Positions 1 through 10,396 of a stretch of DNA of 64,000 bases are shown one piece after another. The stretch is from Areca catechu (Eukaryota > Streptophyta > Magnoliopsida > Arecales > Arecaceae): NCBI GenBank assembly GCA_021397845.1, contig CM038044.1:41340354-41404353 (forward strand), in the 5' to 3' direction. The notes under the pieces are model-generated. The model was not told the origin of the DNA. It worked only from the letters and a program-made list of their open reading frames with translations, and did no database searches. How positions within the stretch are numbered: the stretch's first letter is position 1; the number at the start of each line of letters is the position of its first letter. Position numbers and translations under genes: made by a program.

Positions 1-788
1 ATGCTTTCTGGAGCAGATTATCAAGCCAACACGCTCTTCAGAGCATATCAGCACTATTTTTGATGCAACACGAATTTTGATGTAATTTATTTTCCTTTTT
101 TAGTTTTCTTAGAGGCTAAGAAACTGAGGGTTTTGGTTTTTCTATATAAAGGCCTCCTCTCCCCCTGTAATAATCAGAGATGAGTTGATATAGATTTTTA
201 GGTTGGTTCCGGTTCTGGTTCTGGGTTGAGGCCCATTTTTCGTCGTTCCCTGCTGTGTACATTATGGGTTCCATGTGGGGTGTGAGGCGTTCCCTGCTGT
301 GTGCATTATGGGTTCGATGAGCACCATAGTTATCCCCTATCTCGTCTTCTTTATCCTCTCGTGTCCTTTGAGAGTCATCCTAGCACATCTATGTGAGAGC
401 CCTGCTGTGTGCATTATGGGTTCGATGAGAGCTCTGGGTAGTTGGTGCTGTGACCCCTTCGGGAGGGTAGCTTTATGCTCAGGGTAGCTGGTGCTGTGAC
501 CCCTTCAGGAGGGTAGCTTTAGGCTTTGACCCCTGACTTTCTGTGTGCGTCCCCCGTTAGAGTGAGTCTCAAGGCCATGAGTTTCACTTCCCGGTCCCCC
601 ATCTTCATCCTTCCTTCGCCACATCCACCCAGAAAAATTGAAAACAAAAGAGATCAATTGTCTTAGGATTTTAGTGTCAGTATGCCCTAGTCCCAGGAGA
701 TTTCTTAGTCCTTCCACGGTCCTAATTTGTTTAGTTGTTTCACTATATTTCAAATAACCAGGTTACATCGATTTTTCGTCCTGCATCA
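1..788 (+). repeat. 5' LTR, partial
   Basis: It matches the 3' LTR starting at 1736 with few substitutions and ends in GCATCA four bases before the primer-binding site. It has two copies of a 46-bp tandem unit (from 440 and 486), while the 3' LTR has three. That one-unit difference accounts for the length difference between the two LTRs. A TATATAAAGG box is visible near 143. Confidence 0.85.
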
Positions 789-1698
789 ATTTTGGTATCA
801 GAGCGAGTTGTGGATTTAGGGTGTGCTCCATTTTTTCAAACTTGACGTAGTCGAGTTCTTCGTGGTCGAGGAGAATGATGGGGATCCAGGGAAGGTCCGG
901 GTATTTTTCTAATTTTTCTTATTTTTTCAGAATTTTTTTATTTTTCCTATCCCGCTATTCCATCTATCCTCGCTATTCTGGTTTTGTTCTCGGTTTATCC
1001 CCGAGTTATCCCAGCTTTATTCTACCTCCTACAACCTTTCTCCCGTGAATTTTTTAAAAGTTCCGAACCCTAGCCCCACCGCCCTCCGGCCCCAGATCCG
1101 GGCCACCCGCCCTCCGGCCTCCCCTGCCGGAACGCCGTCGAAGCTCGCCGGCCCCCGCCCTCGCCGGAGAAGCCGCCGCCACCGCCGCCGCCGCCCACGC
1201 CCGTGGGAAGCTGAACGGACGTGGAGGCATCCACCCGCCACGGCCCATGGCCGCCACTGCCACCGCCGCCACCTGCCCGCCGCCGTTCTCGTCGCCCGCC
1301 TGCCCTCGCCCGGCCGCCGGTGGGGTCCGCCACCGCCCATGCCCGTGGGAAGATGAACGGATGCGAGAGGCGTCCGTCCGCCCGCGTGCGGCCATGTGGC
1401 GCCACCGCCCACCACCTGACGCCGCCGCCACCGCCCACCTATCCGCCGGACACCGTCCCGCCGTCCTCGGCCTCCCCGCCGTCCACCGGCCATTCCCGGT
1501 GCCCGGGAGGTCTCCCACGGCCGTGGGAGACCAAACGGCACGCTGGGCATGTCGTGCCAGCCATGTGCCGCCTCACTTGCGACCACCGCTGGCCGTCCGC
1601 CACTCGCCACCCGCTGGCCCCGTCCGCCGCCTACTTCCCGATCGCCGACCATGTGCTCCATCGGAAGATTGGTCCTCCACATGGCCATGAGACGGAGT
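789..1698 (+). other. Interior of non-autonomous element, GC- and CpG-rich
   Basis: Positions about 1075-1690 are much richer in GC and CpG than anything nearby and are open in several frames on both strands, as expected of GC-rich DNA. The possible products are low-complexity (Pro/Arg/Ala) and I recognise no family. Degenerate internal repeats around CCCGTGGGA occur near 1200, 1340 and 1520. It could be a captured host segment. No retrotransposon protein is encoded. Confidence 0.6.
793..804 (+). other. Primer-binding site, initiator tRNA-Met type
   Basis: TGGTATCAGAGC lies four bases after the LTR end. This is the usual plant retrotransposon site complementary to the 3' end of initiator tRNA-Met. 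Confidence 0.85.
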
Positions 1699-2569
1699 TG
1701 CACGAATTTCAGAGCAGCCCATATTTCAGAGTAGCATGCTTTCTAGAACAGATTATCAAGCCAACATGCTCTTCAGAGCATATTAGCACTATTTTTGATG
1801 CAACATGAATTTTGATGTAATTTATTTTCCTTTTTTAGTTTTCTTAGAGGCTAAGAAACTGAGGGTTTTGGTTTTTCTATATAAAGGCCTCCTCTCCCCC
1901 TGTAATAATCAGAGATGAGTTGATATAGATTTTTGGGTTGGTTCCAGTTTTGGTTCTGGGCTGAGGCCCGTTTTTCTTCATTCCCTGCTGTGTGCATTAT
2001 GGGTTCGATGTGGGATGTGAGGCATTCCCTGCTGTATGCATTATAGGTTCGATGAGCACCCTAGTTATCCCCTATCTCGTCTTCTTTATCCCCTCGTGTC
2101 CTTCGAGAGTCATCCTAGCGCATCTATTTGAGAGCCATGCTGTGTGCGTTATGGGTTCGATGAGAGCTCAGGGTAGCTGGTGCTGTGACCCCTTCGGGAG
2201 GGTAGCTTTATGCTCAGGATAGCTGGTGCTGTGACCCCTTCGGGAGGGTAGCTTTATGCTCAGGGTAGCTGGTGCTGTGACCCCTTCGGGAGGGTAGCTT
2301 TAGGCTTTGACCCCTGACTTTCTGTGTGTGTCCCCCGTTAGAGTGAGTCCCAGGGCCATGAGTTCCACTTCCTAGTCCCCCATCTTCATCCTTCCTTTGC
2401 CACATCCACCCAGAAAAATTGAAAACAAAAGAGATCAGCTGTCTTAGGATTTTAGTGTCAGTATGCCCTAGTCCCGGGAGGCTTCTTAGTCATTCCACGG
2501 TCCTAGTTTGTTTAGTTGTTTCACTGTTTTCCAAATAACTAGGTTACATCGATTTTTTGTCCCGCATCA
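1699..2569 (+). repeat. 3' LTR, 871 bp
   Basis: It starts TGCACG after a purine run (GAGACGGAG) and ends GCATCA. Aligned with the 5' LTR it is longer by exactly one 46-bp unit, which supports the TG start chosen at 1699. Confidence 0.78.
2175..2312 (+). repeat. 46-bp tandem repeat, three units
   Basis: Units start at 2175, 2221 and 2267 and read AGCTGGTGCTGTGACCCC and onward. The matching place in the 5' LTR (440-531) has two units. Confidence 0.85.
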
Positions 2570-2777
2570 GTTATGAACTACACGATGTATACTCCCTACA
2601 TCGCATATAAGGTAGCTCAAACGACATCATCACACAAGAGTATAATTAGGAAGATGACATGTGATGAACAACCAAAATAAACTTTTTATTCAATTCAATA
2701 ATTCATATACATATGCATGCATCGCGCAACCATCTACAACCTAGACGATTGGCTTTGGGATACACATTTTCCAACAC
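2570..2777 (+). pseudogene. Tail of an unrecognised coding sequence, repeated inverted at 44698-44893
   Basis: The first 110 bases encode a peptide ending at TAA (2678-2680) that closely resembles the C-terminus of a minus-strand frame at 44781-45086; both include the motif YIAYKVAQ. DNA similarity continues about 95 bases past the stop, as expected of a 3' untranslated region or a repeat family. The left side is cut off by the LTR element ending at 2569. I do not recognise the protein. Confidence 0.5.
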
Positions 2778-3041
2778 AAAGAAGTTAGCACTACGAGGGG
2801 ACTGATCAGGATAGCATTCCTATATAGATCATCCATAGAGGCCAGACATACTATATGGCTTATAGAGTGTACATTCTCTGACCTTGCTACAACAGTAATC
2901 TTCATCCTCTTGAAAAGGTATAGTATCGCATAGCTATGATCTACGCAAAATAGTTTGTATTCATTTTATATTTTAGCTTGTCCTTATATGCATATTATCA
3001 TGTCATGATCTTGTGCAGGCTATTTGTAGAAATGTTCTAAT
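2778..3041. other. Unassigned spacer
   Basis: AT-rich, with no credible frame, repeat or RNA signal. It is the target sequence on the left side of the Tat element. Confidence 0.5.
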
Positions 3042-3046
3042 ACATG

Positions 3047-4419
3047 TGATATGGCAGAAAGCTGACGTGTGACCCCTATCAAATGCCATATCAGAAGGCT
3101 ATCTCGGGCTTCTTTGCCGAGCCGAGCTCTCCCGGTCCATCAAAGCCAAGCTCCATCCTCCACCAAGTCGGCACCCGCAAACCTGGGGTGCCTAGGCCAG
3201 AGCCGAGCAACCTCCTTCACCAGATCGAGCCCCTCCGAGGCTGAGCCCCCTGGACCAGAGCCGAGCTCAGCCCTCCTCCACCAGGTTGAGCCCCTTCAAG
3301 GTCGAGCCCTCTGGGCTGGAGTCACGTGCCAACCTCCTCCGCCAGATCGAGCCCCTCCGAGGCTGAGCCCCCTAGATTGGAGTCGAGCTCAACCCTCCTT
3401 CGCCAAGTCAAGCCCCTCCGAGGTCGAGCCCTCTGGGCTAGAGTCGTGTGCCAACCTCCTCTGCCAGATCGAGTCCCTCCAAGGCTGAGCCTCCTGGGCC
3501 GGAGTCGAGCCCGGCCCTCCTCCACCAGGTTGATCTGCTCCGAGGTCGAGCCCCCTGGGCTAGAGTTGAGCCCGACTCTCCTTCGCTAGGTCAAGCCCCT
3601 CGGAGGTCGAGTCCCTTGGGCTGGACTTGAGTCTCGGCTCTCCAGCTTGGCAACCACCTCGTACAACACTACCGGCCACCAGAGGGGTGAAGCCACCTCC
3701 CCAGGGCACCAGCAGGCCGCCCGAGGATTATGAGGTAGCACCCATCAAATCATAATAACTGCCTACAAATGCCACTTACACTAGGAGAGGGAGAAGTTCC
3801 CCAATCAAGACATTGCCAGGCTTCCTGGAATGGAGTAACCAGAAGGAATGTTAGAATGCATGGAAGTTTCCCTTATCACGAACCAGGAAAGACATCCTGT
3901 CCATGGCACGGAATACCGTCACACGTGCCTGACAGCACGAACTAGAAGAGACGTCCCATCCGTGGCATGGAACGCCGCCGCACGTGCCTGATAGTATATG
4001 GGAAATCTCGAGGTAGGCATTCAATAATCACCAGGACTTAAAAGAACCTTCGACACTCTCAGCAAGGAGGTAACTCAAGCTAAACAACAAGCATCCAGGC
4101 AAGTGAGGGGAAGGAGGCCACACAGGAGGATCGATCCAGCTCAGCCACCACCTTCCCCAACACACTTGCGCCCCCACTATCACTCTACTCACATGATTTT
4201 ACTCCTCCTGGCTTGGAGTCCATCAAGAGGGGCTCGACAAGGAGGATTTGTTCCCCTGGATCATCACTGACTTGACCGTCGGAGTGCCCCCACTGGAATC
4301 CCCGGCCCGAGTCACTAACCCTTGTTTTGCAGGTCCCAACGAGCAAGACATTACCGGGGAGATTAAGGGCGATCCGATGTAGCCAGTAGCTACGGGCCAC
4401 GATGGTCTTGGCGGTAATA
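3047..4419 (+). repeat. 5' LTR of Tat element, 1373 bp
   Basis: Starts TGATATGGCAG and aligns to the 3' LTR at 16498 along its whole length. The terminal CAACA of the 3' LTR is changed to TAATA here. An array of 61-bp repeats lies in its first third. Confidence 0.87.
3219..3645 (+). repeat. 61-bp tandem repeat array in LTR, about seven units
   Basis: Units begin at 3219, 3280, 3341, 3402, 3463, 3524 and 3585 with (A/G)CCAGATCGAGCCCC-like sequence. The 3' LTR has the same array (from 16689) with a shortened last part. Frames read across it are repeat-derived and not genes. Confidence 0.8.
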
Positions 4420-4638
4420 GATTGGCATGCCAGGAAGGAGGGCAGGATGTATTTTGACCCAACCCAAACCCCCTACAAGCAGCTCACCGAAACGATGGTG
4501 ACGATGCGAGCGAGGGAAGCCTCCACCAGCCGTGCGAGAGATTCCCCTTCCCAAAGGGACCTGTACAGTCCAGAAAGGGAGCTCCCAACTCTAGCTCAAC
4601 TACCTCTGACGGATATCCAGCTGGCCGCACTCGCCTAG
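4402..4638 (+). pseudogene. Start of gag leader frame of Tat element
   Basis: An open frame of 78 codons crosses the LTR end and stops 25 bases before the inserted solo LTR. Its composition (Ser/Arg-rich, then SPERELPTLAQLP) fits the disordered N-terminal region of Tat gag proteins, but there is no domain to prove it. Removing the solo LTR and one GGTGG copy continues the sequence into 6271-6431, which has stops, before the better gag frame at 6432. It is best read as the degraded N-terminal part of gag. Confidence 0.4.
4423..4434 (+). other. Possible primer-binding site of Tat element
   Basis: TGGCATGCCAGG lies three bases after the LTR end. Tat-lineage elements often use a TGGCGCGCCAGG-like site; this would be a mutated version, with CpG changed to CA. 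The assignment is from family knowledge and was not tested. Confidence 0.4.
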
Positions 4639-4663
4639 CAGATGCAAATCCTCACCATGGTGG

Positions 4664-6265
4664 TGATGCAGAACAAAGAACAAAGAAGCGTATGCGGAAG
4701 TAAAATTAAGATTAATTCTTTTTTTTTTTTTATATATATATTTCAGAAATTGGCTTTGACTCAAAGTAAAGCTAAACTATGTTGAAGGAAACTAAGTAAA
4801 GATTGAAAGCACAGTTTAGAAGGAACCAAATTATCAGAGTAGTTCAGAAGTAACGGATCGCTGGGGGTTGAGAAACTCCCAGACCTAGGGTTTCGCTCTG
4901 AACTTTCAACAGAACAGAAATAGAGAGGAGGGACGGTTTACTCACCAGACAGTGATCTTCTCAGGAATCTGGTGGAAGAACTCTCTCGAGCAGATTGTGG
5001 GATCCTCGGAGTCGGCTATCTTCGCAATGGATCCTCCAATACTGGTCTCGTGGTTTGGTCGGCTTCTCCTGGACTCAAGATCTAGAAAAGAAGAGGAACA
5101 AATGATGGAATTCAGAAACTCAAGGAAAGATCTTACCAGGTTGAAGAACTTGAAAGCTGAAGTTGCTGAAATCGAATTCTCCTGGAGGCCGATCTGACTT
5201 CCTCTTAGAATGGCTATGGATCTGCAGTATCTGGACTGGAGTCGGATGCTGGTGGTCGGCCAGGACTTGGAGAAGGTGGTCGTGAGAAGAGGAAAAGACT
5301 AGGGCTTGGTGGAAAGAGATGGGTGATGGCGGCTAGGGTTTGGGAATTGAGTGGCTAACCTAGGGTTTAGGGTTTTGGAGATCTCTCACCTCCTCAAGGT
5401 TCCAGGGGAACCCGGATTTTACTCCCTCATGGAGCTCAACACCTGGAAACAAGTGCGGACAAGAGAAAACACAAGTTTGCTCAAGAAAAATTTTCTTTCA
5501 TTCATCTATGATTTTTTTAAACTTACAAGAGGGTTTAATTTATAAGGCATTACAAGGGAGGAGGGTTTCACATCTTCCCATGTGGGACTAAAGGAGGGGA
5601 TCTCCAAATTAGGGCAAATCCCTTACATATGGTCGGCCAAAATACCAAAAAATAAGATTTGGGTTATAAATGGCAGGTAGATGGCGCCACCTTGCTTGGA
5701 TTTTCAAGAAAAATTTTCTTCCTTCCCTGGATCAACTCTTTTGGATTCCTCCTTTTCTTCCTCCCTAAGTCAAGGCCCTTCCCATCTTTGTTTTAGGTGT
5801 TTTTGGCAGGTAATGGGCGCCCCTTGATATGCTCTTCCAAGAGAAATTTCTTCCCTCCTTTGCTTGGATTTTCTTGGGAAAGTTTTGGCCGCCCCCTTGA
5901 TTGGTGCTCTCTTGGTGGACTTCCCTTTATCTGGTGCATGAAAGAAGGAAGTTGCCATCTGTGGAGTGGGGACCAAAAGCTGCTGGATGTGGATATGGCG
6001 CCCCCTGGACTGGGAGTGTGGCTGGGAGTGTGGTGTCCACTTGCCTGGTCTTGGGAGAAAATGTAACATCCCAGGTTGCAACCCTAGTCCACTACTGAGT
6101 CAACATGACTCAACAAAATAAAATGCAGGTAATGTAGACTCAAGCTAAATTGAGTTGATCTAGTCAACTCTTATTACAAACCAAAAAACCTAATTCTTCG
6201 GGCAAGGTTAATCAGAGATCCAGATGGAGCTCTGAAGTCTTCTTCTGAGTCTGGTGCCCGCACCA
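4664..6265 (-). mobile_element. Solo LTR of a gypsy family, minus orientation
   Basis: The 1602-bp sequence matches the LTR at 59035-60626 in reverse and the solo LTR at 27828-29475 in the same orientation. It is bounded by GGTGG on both sides (4659-4663 and 6266-6270). On its own strand it starts TGGTGCGGGCACC and ends GCATCA. There is no interior, so it results from LTR-LTR recombination. It has split the gag leader of the Tat element. Confidence 0.93.
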
Positions 6266-6431
6266 GGTGGTGCACCAACTCCAGCACCAACAACGGTCCT
6301 TGGCTACCCATCAGCAGCTAGGGACCCCCACAGCCCACATCGCAGCACCTCACGACTGCCTGCATTCCTTCTAAGGAAGGCCCTCGCAGTCGCGGGCCAC
6401 CACCGATCACTGGGGTAGTCATTTAACTCCG

Positions 6432-7629
6432 ATGAAGAGACAACGGGCCAGATCTACTGACAAGGAGAGCCGATCCCCAACCCTCGAGCGGGTAGCGGCC
6501 AAGCCCTGCCGAGGTCAAAAGGGCAAGACCCCCATTCAGGGACATCATCCCACATCACCTTCTGCAACTCCTTCAGCCTTAGCAGAAGGTTCGACCGACA
6601 AGGCCATCAGGCATACAACCGAGAAGCACCTGGAGGAGCATGAGTGCAAGCTGGCAAAATTATCCTATCGATTTGCGAACATGCAGGGCTCCACTGATGA
6701 GCCAGCAAGCTGTGACGCCCATCCCTCCTTCTCCCGAGAGATCAAAGAGGAACGATTCTCAGCCGATTCCGGATGCCACAGGTGGATCCCTACGATGGGA
6801 CCACTGACCTCCTAGACCACCTGGAAAGCTACAAGGCCCTCATGAGGGTCCAGGGGGCCACCGATGCCCTTCTTTGCATAGCCTTCCAAGCAACCCTCCA
6901 TAAGGTGGATTGGGTCTGGTTCACCTGCCTCGAGCCCAAAAGCATTGGTTCTTTCGCTCAGCTAGAGCAAAAGTTCATGGCCCACTTCAATGCCTGTCGG
7001 AAGGTGCCACGTGAAGTAGATAGCCTCTTCTCCATCCGATAATAGGACCACGAGCCCCTACGAGACTATGTGACCCACTTCAAGGTTATCACGTTGGAGA
7101 TTTATAACCTTGAAGAGCCAGTCACCATGCTGCCACTAAAGTGAGGGCTCAGGACCTCCCACCTGACCTACTCGTTAGACAAGAAGCCCCCCAAGAGCTA
7201 CTCCGAGCTCCTCCTCCGAGCTCAAAAGTATGTCCATGCCGAGGAGGTGGACCATACGAGAAGGGAGCAAGATGGGAAGCCATTGAAGAAGCCGGCTCCC
7301 ATCGAGACGTTCGAGATGCGGAAGCCAGGGCCTCCAGCTCCGAACTTTCGCTAGGGGCTGAGACCAAGGTGCACTCCAGCTCCAAAGAAGGGACTCACCC
7401 CCTTGCTCGCCTCGAGGATGAAAATCTTGATGGAGATCGAAGGTGAGCCCTACCTGAAGTGCCCACCTCTGATGAGGCTGTCCACTAGCCATGACAAGAT
7501 GAAGTATTATCGCTACCACCATGACCATGACCACGACACCGAGGAATGCCGCAGCCTCAAGAAGGAAATCGAAGAACTCATCAAAAGGGGCTACCTCGAG
7601 AGATTCGTGGGGGGCAGACCTCCAGCATA
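6432..7629 (+). pseudogene. Gag of Tat element, frameshifted
   Basis: The gag coat protein domain is recognisable in the frame from about 6770: YDGTTDLLDHLESYKAL, then a W-containing stretch and SFAQLEQKFMAHF, which is the classic retrotransposon gag (PF03732-type) pattern. The part before it (6432-6770) is Lys/Arg/Ser/Pro-rich. After a stop near 7041 the gag continues (RDYVTHF, then a Lys/Arg-rich stretch). It ends with an HDTEECRSLKKEIEELIKRG stretch known from the gag-protease junction of Tat elements. At least one frameshift and several stops separate the pieces, so no full gag can be made. Gag normally forms the particle that packages the RNA. Confidence 0.8.
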
Positions 7630-7814
7630 ACCTCAAGCGCTCGTCACTCTCCCGCCAAATCCTGCAGTTGATAATCGCCCCACCAAGAAGCTGGTGGAAA
7701 TGATATGTTAGGGAGCCGAGCGCACATTTAAGAGGGTCCGAGGTGCAGAGTATTCTAAAAATATACCCTCCTTTATGAGGGGAGGGGAAGATGGAAGAAA
7801 AATATAAATAATGA

Positions 7815-8170
7815 TGCCATGGTCGTCGAGATGACGATCGCAAAGCATCCTGTAAAATGCATCATGGTTGATAGTGGAAGCTCCACAGATATGCTTTTTT
7901 ATGATGCTTTCTCCAGAACGAACCTATCCTCCACCCAACTCAGACTTGTGCACATACCCCTTGTCGATTTCACTCTGTAAGGGTAGAAGGAGAGATCACT
8001 CTCCTAGTCACCGCCGGGACCCCATCTCGGCAGACCACAGTTATGATGGCCTTCACAGTGGTTAGGCTTCCTTCGACCTACAATGTGATACTTGGTCGAC
8101 CCGGGCTCAATCTGCTCGATGCCATCATTTCCATAAAGCGGCTGCTGGTGTAGTTTCTAACTCCCTACGG
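7815..8170 (+). pseudogene. Retropepsin-like aspartic protease of Tat element, broken
   Basis: The active-site motif DSGSS is at 7870-7884, followed by TDMLFYDAF, the usual sequence after the catalytic aspartate in plant gypsy proteases. The downstream half is out of frame and interrupted by stops. In the family this enzyme cuts the gag-pol polyprotein. It lies between gag and RT as expected. This copy cannot be functional. Confidence 0.75.
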
Positions 8171-8180
8171 AGTCGGCGAG

Positions 8181-9290
8181 ATGAGAGGTGCACCTCAGCC
8201 AGTACAGCACTGTTTTCAAACTCTCCCTAAGACTAAAGTCCCTGAAGACGATCCCAGGATGGATGACCTCAACCAAAGGGCACAAGACCCTAGGGGTGGC
8301 CCTGCCAAGCGCCTACTATCTTATCCACTCAGAGCCGACCAGGAAAAGATGGTGCAGATTGGGGCCCATCTACGAGAAGAGGAAAGAGCCCACATTTTGG
8401 AGTTCTTATGGGTGAATGTAGATGTATTCGCTTGGATGGCGGTCGATATGCTAGGTATCCCCTCTGACATCATCACCCATAAGCTGAGCATTGACTCGAA
8501 GTACAGGCCAATTCGGTAGAAGAAGAGGAGTTTCGTCCCTAAGAGGCAAGCGGTAATCAACGAGGAAGTCAACAAACTCATCGTTGCCGGCTTCGTCCGG
8601 GAGGTACAATACCCAAGTTGGCTGGTGAATGTGGTGATGGTAAAGAAAAGTAATGGTAAATGGAGGATCTGCGTGGACTACACTGACCTTAACAAGGTGT
8701 GTCTGAAGGATAGTTTCTCTCTACCGAAGATCGACCAACTGTTGAACAACACCTCGAGTCACCGGCTCCTTTCCTTCATGGATGCATTCTCTGGATACAA
8801 TCAGATCTGGATGCGCCCAGAGGATGAGGAGAACACCACCTTCATCACCGACCAAAGGATGTACTGCTACAAGATGATGCCCTTTGGTCTGAAGAACGTC
8901 GAGGCCGCATACCAATGTCTGGTCAACAAGGTCTTCAAAGATCAGATTGGCCGAAACATGCAAGTGTACATGGATAACATGCTTGTCATGAGCAAGCCGA
9001 GCTCGGACCACGTCGCCTACCACACCGAAGCCTTCAACAACCTCAGAAGGCACTAGATGAAATTGAACCCAGCAAAGTGCACCTTCGGAGTGGCTGCGGG
9101 AAGGTCCTTGGCTTCATGGTCACTCAGAGGGGCATTGAAGCGAACCCGGAGAAAGTCCAGGCGATCGTCGACATGGAGCACCCGACATCCAAGAAGCAGG
9201 TCCAGTGCCCGACATGATGTATTGCAGCATTAAGTCGGTTCATCTTAAGGTCGGCCGATCGCTGCCTTCCCTTCTTCAAGCTGCTACGCA
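8181..9290 (+). pseudogene. Reverse transcriptase of Tat element, with YMDN at the active site
   Basis: Recognisable RT blocks run in order: a pre-RT segment to 8519; then VMVKKSNGKWRICVDYTDLN, FMDAFSGYNQI, MPFGLKNVEAAYQ and the active-site block at 8967-8978. The last reads Tyr-Met-Asp-Asn, where the family has Tyr-x-Asp-Asp, so the second metal-binding aspartate is lost. A stop at 8517-8519 precedes the domain and a stop plus frameshift follow at about 9055-9100; the thumb region continues in another frame (ANPEKVQAIVDM). Even without the breaks the enzyme would be inactive. Confidence 0.85.
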
Positions 9291-9292
9291 AG

Positions 9293-9800
9293 ATGCATGA
9301 ATTCACTTGGACAGAGGAGTGCAGGACAGCCTTCGAAGGACAGAAGGAGTTCCTAGCTTCTCCTCCACTACTCTCCAGACCGGAGGAGGGGGAGGAGCTC
9401 CTGCTCTACCTAGCGGTCACACCCGGAGCTGTCAGCTCAGTCCTTGTCCGTGTTGATGAGGATGGATCTCAAAAGCTGGTATACTACACCAGCAAAATTC
9501 TCCACGATGCGGAGATTAGGTATACCCACTCCGAGAAACTTATTTTTGCTCTAATAATGTCTGCTAAGCACCTCAGGCCCTACTTCCAAGCGCATCCCAT
9601 CATGGTCATGACAGATCAGCCACTAAGGACCATACTCAGCTACCTCGAAATATCTGGGTAGTTGGCCAAGTGGTCCCTAATGCTGAGCAAATTCGATATC
9701 GCGTATCGACTGAGGTCATCGTAAAAGGCACAGGTCCTAGCCGACTTCGTGGTCGAGTGCACCGGACTCACCGAGGAGCTAGAGCAGATTTTCTCGAAGC
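9293..9800 (+). pseudogene. RNase H (pol-internal) of Tat element
   Basis: The frame contains FTWTEECRTAFEGQKEFL, LLLYLAVTPGAVSSVLVR and VYYTSKILHDAEIRYTHSEK, the standard start of the RT-linked RNase H of Ty3/gypsy pol, followed by LRPYFQAHPIMVMTDQPLR. It stops at 9659-9661 and continues with stops to about 9800. In the family it removes the RNA strand during reverse transcription. It lies directly upstream of the second RNase H. Confidence 0.82.
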
Positions 9801-9844
9801 ATCAAGCTAAGCCCGGAATGGAGGAGGAACCCTAGATCCTCCAC

Positions 9845-10396
9845 ATGGATGGCACGTCCAACTCCGGAGGGAGCAGAGCAGGCCTCATTCTCGCCAACAG
9901 TGGTGGGATCATAGCAGAATGTGCTCTCCATTTCAAGTTCGCTGCGATGAATAATCAGGCGGAGTATGAGGCACTCCTCGTGGGCCTAAGGGTCTCCCAC
10001 GAGCTGGGCGTGCAAAGCTTGAAGGTCTTTACCGACTCCCAACTGGTAGCCGGACAAGTTTTTGGAGAATATGAAGCTAGAGATCCCCAGATGATGAAAT
10101 ACTTGGAGCGAGTCCGCTCATGCACAACAGGCTTCCGATGCTTCAACATCTTCAATATCCCCCATGGAGAGAATGCTCGCGAGAATGTGCTGTCGAGACT
10201 CGTGACCCTACCAAACTCGTCACTGGGGTGTGCGTATATTAAGTACCTTGAAAACCCAAGCTATGAAGCTCGGGAGGAGGTACAGCAAGTCACCCTAGAT
10301 CTGAGATGGATGGATAGGTACATCAGATACATCACTGACGGCACTTTGCTCGAGAACCATGCGGAAGCCGGCCTCATCAAAAAGAAAGACTCTTGA
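9845..10396 (+). pseudogene. Second (archaeal-like) RNase H of Tat element
   Basis: A 183-codon open stretch begins MDGTSNSGGSRAGLIL, followed by NNQAEYEALLVGLR and VFTDSQLVAGQV. These are the D..E..D blocks of an aRNH-type RNase H. Having this extra domain between the ordinary RNase H and integrase is a known diagnostic trait of the Tat clade. This is the best preserved part of pol; the catalytic Asp, Glu and Asp are visible. The next segment to about 10490 is the linker to integrase. Confidence 0.83.

Larger units (their letters stand above)
1..2569 (+). mobile_element. Non-autonomous LTR retrotransposon, left end outside window
   Basis: Two direct copies of the same sequence (1-788 and 1736-2569) flank a 910-bp interior. 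A TGGTATCAGAGC primer-binding site lies just inside the first copy and a short purine run lies just before the second, so this is an LTR element in plus orientation. No gag, protease, RT or integrase motif is visible in the interior, so it must have depended on proteins from another element. About 37 bases of the 5' LTR lie left of the window, so the target duplication cannot be checked. Confidence 0.86.

Noticed and set aside
1029..1808. Overlapping long frames on both strands in the GC-rich core
   Set aside because: They are low-complexity, occur in nearly all frames at once, and have no domain; stop codons are simply rare in GC-rich DNA.
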